Positions 1 to 5,203 of a DNA stretch of 8,354 nucleotides are shown in pieces. The notes beneath the pieces were generated by a model. It did no database searches and was not told the origin of the DNA. It saw nothing but the letters and a program-made list of their open reading frames with translations. The stretch comes from Clostridia bacterium. Its GTDB lineage: Bacteria; Bacillota; Clostridia; Christensenellales; Borkfalkiaceae. Numbering within the stretch: position 1 is the first letter of the stretch; each line of letters opens with the position of its first letter. The stretch lies in the NCBI GenBank assembly GCA_900769545.1, contig CAAGGZ010000088.1:1-8354 (forward strand), given 5' to 3'. Both the position numbers and the translations under genes were made by a program.

Positions 1-58
1 GAACGCAACGCTGACCGAGCTTCTCGAAAGGAAACGGTGGTCGGATGGCAACGGTTAA
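1..58 (+). CDS. 3' tail of an upstream MobC-like relaxosome protein gene (partial)
   Basis: Only the last 18 codons and the stop (TAA at 56-58) are in the window. The residues read NATLTELLERKRWSDGNG and are identical to the C-terminus of the second MobC at 408-464; nucleotides 1-58 match 407-464 exactly. MobC-type proteins are small ribbon-helix-helix partners of a relaxase at oriT. As in the second copy, the stop overlaps a relaxase-type start codon (ATG at 45). The rest of this copy lies upstream of the window, so its completeness cannot be judged. Confidence 0.75.
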   Translation, partial: NATLTELLERKRWSDGNG

Positions 59-154
59 TATTATGAAAAGCAAACGCTCACAGACGAGAGCCGGACTTGC
101 GTTCATCCTCTCCTACTGTAAGCGTGACAGTAAAACGATATACGAAGATAGAAA
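1..154 (+). repeat. Direct repeat copy 1 (mobC tail plus relaxase 5' end)
   Basis: Bases 1-154 match 407-560 at an offset of 406. The first 79 bases are identical. Eight mismatches fall in the next 75 bases, at 80, 92, 119, 128, 131, 139, 143 and 145; six are silent in the relaxase frame. Similarity stops abruptly after the shared GATAGAAA (147-154). Copy 1 may extend left of the window. Confidence 0.95.
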
Positions 155-464
155 AATGAGTATTCGTATCAGCGAGGAAAACCTCGCCTTGATACACCAA
201 AAAGCAATCAAAGCAAAACTGAATTTTACGGACTACGTCACCCGTGCCTGCCTCGGAAAACAAATCGTTATCATCGATGGACTTAACGAAATACTGAAGG
301 AACAAAAAGCCATAGGCAGAAATCTCAATCAGCTAACGCTCCTTGCCAATATGGGCAGAGTCGAGGCGGTCAATCTCACGGCACTTACTAAACGCTACGC
401 AGAGCTGAACGCAACGCTGACCGAGCTTCTCGAAAGGAAACGGTGGTCGGATGGCAACGGTTAA
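45..464 (+). CDS. MobC-like relaxosome protein carrying an N-terminal relaxase fragment
   Basis: This 139-residue frame has two parts. Residues 1-37 match the N-terminus of the downstream relaxase with two substitutions (I32 for R, E34 for G) and include its putative catalytic tyrosine (Y24 in SYCKRDSKT). Residues 38-139 begin MSIRISEENLALIHQKA and resemble MobC accessory proteins: a ribbon-helix-helix-like start, then IGRNLNQLT and a helical C-terminus. MobC proteins bind near oriT and help the relaxase open the DNA. The frame probably starts at ATG 45, using the relaxase-type start inside the preceding mobC tail (AAAGGA at 27-32). An internal ATG at 156 would give a standard MobC of 102 residues, but only GAAG at 144-147 precedes it as a ribosome site. 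The stop overlaps the relaxase start by 14 nt. The MobC assignment is fairly secure; whether the fusion is the working product is open. Confidence 0.75.
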   Translation: MATVNIMKSKRSQTRAGLAFILSYCKRDSKTIYEDRKMSIRISEENLALIHQKAIKAKLNFTDYVTRACLGKQIVIIDGLNEILKEQKAIGRNLNQLTLLANMGRVEAVNLTALTKRYAELNATLTELLERKRWSDGNG

Positions 465-560
465 TATTATGAAAAGCAAACGCTCGCAGACGAGAGCAGG
501 ACTTGCGTTCATCCTCTCCTACTGCAAGCGTGATAGCAAAACGAGATATGGAGATAGAAA
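407..560 (+). repeat. Direct repeat copy 2 (mobC tail plus relaxase 5' end)
   Basis: Partner of 1-154. In this copy the relaxase frame continues past the repeat into the full nuclease domain. In copy 1 it switches at GATAGAAA into a second mobC. Confidence 0.95.
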
Positions 561-1812
561 GCTCGTGTCAGGCATCAACTGTGTTCCCGAAAGCGTGTAC
601 CACGAGATGATGAACACCAAGATGCATTACGGCAAGACCGACGGCAGAATGTTCTATCACATCACGCAATCCTTTCATCCCGACGAGCCGATCACGCCCG
701 AACTCGCTCACGAGATCGCCTTGCGGTTTGCCAAGGAGAACTTCGGTGAATACGAGGTACTGGTGGCAACGCATACAGACAAATCGCATATCCACTCGCA
801 CCTCGTTGTGAATAGCGTGAGCTGTGAAACCGGATACAAGTATCACTCGGACAATGAAAATATAGAACGGCTGCGACAAGCGTCGGACAGGCTGTGCCTT
901 GAATATTCTCTCTCCGTCGTTGAGCCGAAGGCGAAAAGCAACAAGCAGATGTCGGCGCGAGAATATCACTCCGCTTCCCGTGGCGAGAGCTGGAAGATGC
1001 AGCTCATCGTTACGATTGAAGAAGCAATGAAATACGCACGCTCCAAGGAACATTTTATTGCCTTGATGGAAGCTGAGGGCTACGAGGTCAAATGGACGGA
1101 CGAGCGTAAGAATATCACCTACACCACACCCGACGGCAAAAAATGCCGTGACAGTAAACTACACGAAGAAAAATTCTTAAAGGAGAACATGGAATATGAA
1201 TTCAGAATACGGAACGAGATCACCGAGCGAGCTAAAGGAATTGGCTCGCAGACAGATGAAGAAAGCCACCGAGGTCGTGCCGTGCGTAACGGTCACCGAG
1301 GAACATTGGAAAGCGATGATAGAATTACAGAAAACGCAGGTCGCTCTGTTAGAACAAATACGAGATACGCTTCCGAGCCTTGCGACGAAGAACGAACTCA
1401 CGAGTCTTATGGATCAGCAGATCGATACGCTGACGAGATATTCGGATGCGTGTCGGGACGAAACGGCAGAGTTTCAGGAACTGCTGACGAGCTTGGCAAC
1501 AGACACCGAGAACAAGATGACAACGGCGGCCGAGAGTATAACGGAACAGGTTGGGAAAGCGAACGAGAGCTTTTCGAGGAATATGTCTTCGGAGAAGGAA
1601 ACGATGGAAGCGTATACGAAACGGCTCAACCGTATCGCTCTGATTCCGACAGGGATACTCGTGGTCTGGGAACTAATACGGCTTATTTTATCGCTGATCT
1701 AACCAATATCATAGACGAGGATGCCTACGTTGAGGATTGCACCACAAGGCACTACGCACCGAGCAGAAAGAAGAAAGAACAACAATCAGGCCCCGTGATG
1801 GGTGGAATGTAA
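451..1812 (+). CDS. MOBP-type relaxase (mobilization nuclease)
   Basis: A relaxase nicks one strand at oriT, stays bound to the 5' end through a tyrosine and pilots the strand into a recipient cell. In this 453-residue protein the N-terminal domain (about 1-160) shows the family signs: an early tyrosine, Y24 in SYCKRDSKT; FYHITQSFHPDEP at about 68-80; and the metal-binding histidine motif HTDKSHIHSH (H108, D110, H113, H115, H117) followed by LVVNSV. Residues 190-250 carry a helical extension found in Clostridia relaxases. Residues 249-417 are rich in R, G, E, D, N, S and T with few hydrophobics, look disordered, and lie over a second gene in another frame. The last 36 residues (with VEDCTT, then basic SRKKK) are free of overlap. 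The ATG at 451 lies inside the end of mobC, which suggests translational coupling. The family call is secure; no specific gene name can be justified. Confidence 0.92.
   Translation: MATVNIMKSKRSQTRAGLAFILSYCKRDSKTRYGDRKLVSGINCVPESVYHEMMNTKMHYGKTDGRMFYHITQSFHPDEPITPELAHEIALRFAKENFGEYEVLVATHTDKSHIHSHLVVNSVSCETGYKYHSDNENIERLRQASDRLCLEYSLSVVEPKAKSNKQMSAREYHSASRGESWKMQLIVTIEEAMKYARSKEHFIALMEAEGYEVKWTDERKNITYTTPDGKKCRDSKLHEEKFLKENMEYEFRIRNEITERAKGIGSQTDEESHRGRAVRNGHRGTLESDDRITENAGRSVRTNTRYASEPCDEERTHESYGSADRYADEIFGCVSGRNGRVSGTADELGNRHREQDDNGGREYNGTGWESERELFEEYVFGEGNDGSVYETAQPYRSDSDRDTRGLGTNTAYFIADLTNIIDEDAYVEDCTTRHYAPSRKKKEQQSGPVMGGM
1181..1185 (+). promoter_or_regulatory. Internal ribosome binding site for the nested gene
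   Basis: AGGAG at 1181-1185, extended upstream by AA, sits 10 nt before ATG 1196 in the middle of the relaxase coding sequence. It also lies 3 nt before an in-frame relaxase ATG (1189), which is too close to be used. It is the main support for translation of the nested frame. Confidence 0.65.
1196..1702 (+). CDS. Nested +1-frame gene: coiled-coil, C-terminally membrane-anchored MobB-like protein
   Basis: A 168-residue protein is read in the +1 frame relative to the relaxase and lies wholly within its 3' half. AAAGGAG ending at 1185, 10 nt before the ATG at 1196, is a strong ribosome site. The protein looks real: residues 35-140 are helical and coiled-coil-like with heptad-style spacing (HWKAMIELQKTQVALLEQI, TENKMTTAAESITEQVGKA), and residues 147-168 (IALIPTGILVVWELIRLILSLI) form one C-terminal membrane segment. 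Its codons look ordinary, while the relaxase frame above it is low-complexity. Nested mob genes are known in ColE1 (mbeB and mbeD within mbeA), RSF1010 (mobB within mobA) and staphylococcal pC221-type plasmids, and RSF1010 MobB is membrane-associated. By analogy this could hold the relaxosome at the membrane or coupling protein. I recognise no specific family, so the role is inferred. Confidence 0.72.
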   Translation: MNSEYGTRSPSELKELARRQMKKATEVVPCVTVTEEHWKAMIELQKTQVALLEQIRDTLPSLATKNELTSLMDQQIDTLTRYSDACRDETAEFQELLTSLATDTENKMTTAAESITEQVGKANESFSRNMSSEKETMEAYTKRLNRIALIPTGILVVWELIRLILSLI

Positions 1813-1824
1813 TAAGGAGTTTGT

Positions 1825-2037
1825 ATGAAGAAATTAGATTTTGAACTGTTACAGAAACGATATGAGAAAATGCAACAACGGCGTGCGCATAAAAACGACG
1901 ATGCCTCTTGCTTCGGAATCGGATATGCGTATGTGATAGACGGCAGAGTCTATCCCGTTTGCGCCATGTTCCCTATGGGTACTCACGAGGAAGCAAAAGA
2001 CAAGATTAAATACCTTATTTCAGGAGGTAAGCATTGA
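1825..2037 (+). CDS. Small protein of unknown function between relaxase and recombinase
   Basis: This 70-residue frame starts 12 nt after the relaxase stop and has a strong AAGGAG (1813-1818) 6 nt before its ATG, so it is probably translated with the mob genes. The N-terminal 25 residues form a charged helix (LDFELLQKRYEKMQQRRAHK). The middle has a beta-like stretch (CFGIGYAYVIDGRVYPVCAMF) with two cysteines, and the C-terminus is another charged helix (THEEAKDKIKYLI). There is no signal peptide or membrane segment. I do not recognise a family. Its position, typical of cargo or accessory genes between mob and recombinase genes, suggests a role in control of transfer or excision, but nothing in the sequence proves it. 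Confidence 0.7.
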   Translation: MKKLDFELLQKRYEKMQQRRAHKNDDASCFGIGYAYVIDGRVYPVCAMFPMGTHEEAKDKIKYLISGGKH

Positions 2038-2046
2038 GAAAAATAA

Positions 2047-2081
2047 GTGAAAAATTTTCGAAAAAGTGCTGGACTTTTCAC
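2047..2081 (+). repeat. Overlapping inverted repeats upstream of the recombinase gene
   Basis: GTGAAAA (2047-2053) pairs with TTTTCAC (2075-2081). Inside it, AAAAGT (2062-2067) pairs with ACTTTT (2073-2078) around GCTGG. The two pairings share the T-run and are mutually exclusive in RNA. They could be a weak attenuator-like structure or a DNA binding site upstream of the recombinase. Confidence 0.4.
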
Positions 2082-2098
2082 AAGATTTTTGATATGTT
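2070..2098 (+). promoter_or_regulatory. Possible weak promoter for the recombinase
   Basis: TGGACT (2070-2075), 17 bp, then TATGTT (2093-2098) match the sigma-A consensus at 4 of 6 positions each. The -35 overlaps the inverted repeats at 2062-2081, which would suit a regulated promoter. This is a weak call. Confidence 0.3.
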
Positions 2099-2129
2099 GT
2101 GGTTGAGTCCTATTCGGTTGAATTTTCAA

Positions 2130-2153
2130 GAGCGATACCTCGCTCGAAAGGAG
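2130..2153 (+). promoter_or_regulatory. Short hairpin next to the recombinase ribosome site
   Basis: GAGCG (2130-2134) pairs with CGCTC (2141-2145) directly before the ribosome site AAAGGAG (2147-2153). The ribosome site lies 11 nt from ATG 2165 and decides that start over the unsupported in-frame ATG at 2099. The 5-bp stem may tune ribosome access but is short. Confidence 0.4.
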
Positions 2154-2164
2154 AAATTAGAATT

Positions 2165-3832
2165 ATGAAAACAACCGAAATGAATAAAAACTTAATAACT
2201 GCTCTTTACTGCCGTTTGTCTCAAGAGGACGAACAGCAGGGCGAATCCAACAGCATTACCAATCAGAAATTGATATTGCAGAAGTACGCCGAGGAACACC
2301 GCTTCCCAAACATCCGCTTTTATATCGACGATGGGTATTCTGGTGCGAACTTCAACCGCCCGGATTTCAAAAGACTCATGGCTGACGTGGAAAGCGGAAA
2401 GGTCGGAATCGTTATCGTGAAAGACCAATCCCGACTCGGCAGAGATTATTTGCAGACGGGAATGCTGATGGAGATAACCTTCCCACAATACGATGTGCGT
2501 TTCATTGCCGTAAACGATGGTGTGGACAGCATTAACGGTGTCAGCGATTTTTCAGGAATCAAGAATTACTTCAACGATTTCTATGCCCGTGACACAAGCC
2601 GAAAGATACGAGCCGTGCAACGAGCCAAGGGAGAGCGTGGTGAGAGGGTCAGCACCGCAACACCATACGGATATATGCGAAATCCCGAAAACAAAAAGGA
2701 GCTGATCCCTGATCCCGAAACAGCCCCTATCGTAAAACGGATATTCGAAATGTACGCAAGCGGAATCGGCATCGTAAAAATATGCGATATCCTCGCCTCT
2801 GAAAAAATTGTATCCCCAAGTGTGTATATTTTTCAACGCACAGGCGGCAAAATCGGCAAGCCCGACCTCACGCATCCGTATCGTTGGAGTCACACAGGTG
2901 TTCGTAAGATACTCGCCAACCAAGAATATGTCGGAGATACTGTGAATTTCAAGACCTATACTAAATCCAACAAGCTAAAGAAAAGATTGAAGAATTCGCC
3001 CGAAAATGTCCTTGTATTCAAGGATACGCACGAAGCGATTATTGACAGAAAGACCTTTGAGTTGGTACAGCGACACTTCGAAGGTCGCAAACGCCCCGAT
3101 AAGCAAGGCGAGATGGACAAGTATGCTGGATACCTCTTCTGCGGTGAGTGTGGAAAACGCTTATACCTTCACAGAGCCAAGACACTCGATCCTTCAAAAA
3201 ACAACTTCATGTGCGGTGGCTATCAAACTCGCTCAACCGATTGCACCTCGCATTATATCCGTGAATGTGTGCTTGATGAAATCGTATTGCGGAATCTCCG
3301 TCAGGTGACCGAGTTCGCAAGAGAACGCGCCGAGGAATTCTATGCAATGGCAACTGCCAACGGCGAAGTAGAAGCCGAGAGATTTTATAAGACGGCAGAA
3401 AGAGAAAAACAGCAGCTTGAAAAGCGTATCAAGGAGCTTGACAATATCATCCGATGCTTATACGAGGATAGAGTCTGCGGAAGAATCACTCCCGAACGCT
3501 ACGATACGATGGCAAGCGGATACGAGCAAGAGCAAACAGCACTAAAAGAAAAGCTGATAGCCGTGAATGACGGCATCAGCAGAATGGATATGCGAGATAG
3601 TTGCATCAGGGAATTTATTGCAAAGGCAAAGCAGTATATCGAGATGCCTATGCTGACACCCGAACTGCTCCGAGTCTTTATCCGAAAGATTGAGGTCTTC
3701 GAAAAATTGGAGAAATACTCCCGTATCGCAGGCAACCTCATCAATATCCACTACGCATTTCAGCTTCCCGAACAAGACGGAATGCCCGTGCTTGAAATGC
3801 TACTTCCAAGCAATATGCGAGAAACTGCCTAA
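2165..3832 (+). CDS. Large serine recombinase (TnpX/TndX-like) that excises and integrates the element
   Basis: Large serine recombinases cut both DNA partners with 2-bp staggered breaks and move elements between attachment sites. This 555-residue protein has the full layout. The catalytic resolvase domain (about 12-155) has the nucleophile S19 in YCRLS, SITNQ, DDGYSG, and R90/R93 in DQSRLGRD. A recombinase domain (about 180-300) carries RKIRAVQRAKGERG before it and GVRKILANQEYVGD near its end. A zinc ribbon has cysteines C326, C329, C350 and C360. A coiled coil follows (about 395-450, EKQQLEKRIKELDNII), then a C-terminal region like that of Tn4451 TnpX relatives. The frame is open back to ATG 2099, but ATG 2165 has the ribosome site (AAAGGAG, 2147-2153) and places YCRLS near the N-terminus as usual. 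The gene is the last in the element and points outward at the junction, a typical position. It appears intact. Confidence 0.93.
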   Translation: MKTTEMNKNLITALYCRLSQEDEQQGESNSITNQKLILQKYAEEHRFPNIRFYIDDGYSGANFNRPDFKRLMADVESGKVGIVIVKDQSRLGRDYLQTGMLMEITFPQYDVRFIAVNDGVDSINGVSDFSGIKNYFNDFYARDTSRKIRAVQRAKGERGERVSTATPYGYMRNPENKKELIPDPETAPIVKRIFEMYASGIGIVKICDILASEKIVSPSVYIFQRTGGKIGKPDLTHPYRWSHTGVRKILANQEYVGDTVNFKTYTKSNKLKKRLKNSPENVLVFKDTHEAIIDRKTFELVQRHFEGRKRPDKQGEMDKYAGYLFCGECGKRLYLHRAKTLDPSKNNFMCGGYQTRSTDCTSHYIRECVLDEIVLRNLRQVTEFARERAEEFYAMATANGEVEAERFYKTAEREKQQLEKRIKELDNIIRCLYEDRVCGRITPERYDTMASGYEQEQTALKEKLIAVNDGISRMDMRDSCIREFIAKAKQYIEMPMLTPELLRVFIRKIEVFEKLEKYSRIAGNLINIHYAFQLPEQDGMPVLEMLLPSNMRETA

Positions 3833-3839
3833 AAAAGCA

Positions 3840-3870
3840 GTACACGGAAGGCAAATTGCCTTCCGTGTAC
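3840..3870 (-). terminator. Perfect 15-bp inverted repeat after the recombinase, T-run on the minus strand
   Basis: GTACACGGAAGGCAA (3840-3854) and its exact complement (3856-3870) flank a single A. On the + strand no T-run follows. On the minus strand the stem is followed after three bases by TTTTTT (complement of 3831-3836), so it has the form of an intrinsic terminator for leftward transcription. It may also stall rightward transcripts, or serve as an end-proximal recombination feature. Confidence 0.6.
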
Positions 3871-3907
3871 ATACCGCCCCGAATTCTCCGTTAAGAACAC
3901 AACGGAT
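3871..3907. other. Probable right junction of the mobile element (attR region)
   Basis: Between the inverted repeat and about 3907 the sequence changes from element non-coding DNA to the interior of a membrane-protein reading frame. A stop in that frame at 3892-3894 sets the left limit of host-like coding, and FRIKLFLFLSF from about 3907 already reads like that protein family. The exact crossover dinucleotide cannot be fixed without the left end or an empty site. Confidence 0.55.
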
Positions 3908-4524
3908 TTCGGATAAAACTTTTTTTATTCTTATCCTTTATTTTTAATATCGTTTATTCGGTTTTTCTATTTATCGTGGGGCGGATTTATGATTCCAAAT
4001 GGTTTCTCGTGATTTCCGTATATTACGGGCTTCTCTCCCTTTCGCGCATTTTCGTTTTTTTACAACTTTCCCCCAAAAAATCGCTCGTTACGAAAATTAA
4101 AACAATGCGTGTTTGCGGATATTTCCTGCTTTCGATAAATTTGGTTTTTTCTATAATGACGTTTATCCTAATTTTTGGGAATCAATCGGCTCAATACCAC
4201 GAAATTACCGTGATAACGCTTGCAACTTACACCTTTTCTTCCCTAACTATCGCCATTGTAAACTGTGTAAAATATTTGAGAAAAAACGACCATCTACATT
4301 CTTGCGCAAAGCTCATAAGCTTGATTTCCGCAAGCGTTTCTATCGTTACTTTGACCAACACTATGCTTTTTACTTTTGGTCCTGACGAAATTTTGCTGAA
4401 AAACATTATTTTACCGCTTTTAAGCGGTTTCGTTGCTATTTTTATTATCGTATGCGCTATTCTTATGATACGCAAGGCTAATTTAGATTTAAGGATTTTG
4501 AAAAATGGAAAAGAAGGAAAGTAA
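3895..4524 (+). pseudogene. 5'-truncated multi-pass membrane protein, probably interrupted by the element
   Basis: The frame is open from just after a stop at 3892-3894 and gives 209 residues, the last 182 following a GTG at 3976. There is no ribosome site before that GTG. Coding character already starts upstream: FRIKLFLFLSFIFNIVYSV is a membrane segment that runs straight into GRIYDSKWFLVISVYYGLL. About six membrane segments are visible, with basic loops such as SPKKSLVTKIK and RKNDH. From memory, a Clostridia membrane-protein family has the same FR..I..YLSF..N..YA and W(F)..AVYY..L...R pattern in its second half, preceded by over 100 residues missing here. The stop overlaps the following TetR gene by 20 nt, so the two formed an operon. 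Function is unknown. The alternative, a short intact gene starting at GTG 3976, is less likely. Confidence 0.65.
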
Positions 4525-5077
4525 ATATTTTTATACAGCGCAGCTTATGAATCAAGCGCTTATTTCTCTACTCGAAAAAAAGGATATCGAGTTTATTACG
4601 GTTACGGAAATTGCTAAAAAAGCAGGAGTGAACCGCTCTACTTTCTATTTGCATTATGAAAACGTTTACGAACTGTTGGAAGAAACGATTGAGAATCTCA
4701 ACAAGGAATTTTTAAGCTCTTTTCACGTGAAAACTCCCCTTCGAATTACATCGAAAAAAGAAGCCTTTTTGCTCACGGACGAGCAACTTCTTCCTTATTT
4801 GAATTTCGTAAAACAAAATAAACGCCTTTTAAAACTTATCAATCAAAAACCGCAACTGTTTCCGGCTCGCACAACCTATCAGAAAATGTATGATAAAATT
4901 TTCTACCCTGCCGTTTCTCAATTCGTATCGAAAGAAAATGAAAAAATTTACAGTCTTGAATTTTATACGGGCGGCGTCGTCGCAATCGTTCACAAATGGC
5001 TTGACTTGGATTGCGTTACCGAAATAGATAAACTCGTTGAAATTATAAAAAATTGCGTAAATTTTTCCGTTGAATGA
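4505..5077 (+). CDS. TetR/AcrR-family transcriptional regulator
   Basis: This 190-residue protein has a TetR-type N-terminal domain: helix 1 around YFYTAQLMNQALISLLEKK, then the helix-turn-helix ITVTEIAKKAGVNRSTFYLHYENVYELLEE (about 31-60), a very typical match. The C-terminal helical region (about 65-190) would bind a ligand and dimerise; its ligand cannot be read from sequence. AAGGA at 4491-4495 lies 9 nt before the ATG. The start is inside the 3' end of the truncated membrane gene, so the regulator was probably translationally coupled to it and may control it or a transporter partner. If the element cut this operon, the native promoter is now on the far side of the element, and expression of this gene may be lost or depend on read-through. 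Confidence 0.92.
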   Translation: MEKKESKYFYTAQLMNQALISLLEKKDIEFITVTEIAKKAGVNRSTFYLHYENVYELLEETIENLNKEFLSSFHVKTPLRITSKKEAFLLTDEQLLPYLNFVKQNKRLLKLINQKPQLFPARTTYQKMYDKIFYPAVSQFVSKENEKIYSLEFYTGGVVAIVHKWLDLDCVTEIDKLVEIIKNCVNFSVE

Positions 5078-5101
5078 CAAAACAACTTTATCGATGATTT
5101 G

Positions 5102-5148
5102 TATGCGCCGCAAAAGTTAAATAAACTTTTGCGGCGCATAGCTTTTTT
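5102..5148 (+). terminator. Strong intrinsic terminator after the TetR gene
   Basis: A 17-bp perfect stem (5102-5118 with 5124-5140) containing GCGCCGC, a 5-nt loop AAATA and a T6 run at 5143-5148. It closes the truncated operon 25 bp after the TetR stop. Confidence 0.92.
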
Positions 5149-5149
5149 A

Positions 5150-5178
5150 TTGCTTTTTCTTTGCCTTTGATATATAAT
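5150..5178 (+). promoter_or_regulatory. Promoter of the SulP-PnuC operon
   Basis: TATAAT at 5173-5178 is a perfect -10 box. The best -35 at 17-bp spacing is TTGCTT (5150-5155, 3 of 6). The terminator T-run ends 2 bp before it. AAGGAG at 5190-5195 is 8 nt before the SulP ATG, giving a short leader of about 20 nt with no room for a riboswitch. Confidence 0.65.
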
Positions 5179-5203
5179 AGTTGGGAACGAAGGAGAAAAA
5201 TAT

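Noticed and set aside
1..560. Tandem repeat as an assembly artefact
   Set aside because: The copies differ at eight positions, six of them silent, which a duplicated contig end would not show. It cannot be fully excluded without reads.
568..1053. 161-codon minus-strand open frame opposite the relaxase
   Set aside because: It lies opposite well-conserved relaxase motifs (HTDKSHIHSH) and its product shows no family features, so it is a shadow frame.
2099..2164. 22-codon N-terminal extension of the recombinase from ATG 2099
   Set aside because: No ribosome site precedes 2099. AAAGGAG precedes ATG 2165, and the shorter start matches the usual distance to the YCRLS nucleophile.
3913..3957. AT-rich T-run stretch read as a terminator or promoter
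   Set aside because: In frame with the membrane protein it encodes KLFLFLSFIFNIVYS, a membrane segment, so the T-richness follows from hydrophobic codons. No stem precedes the T-run.
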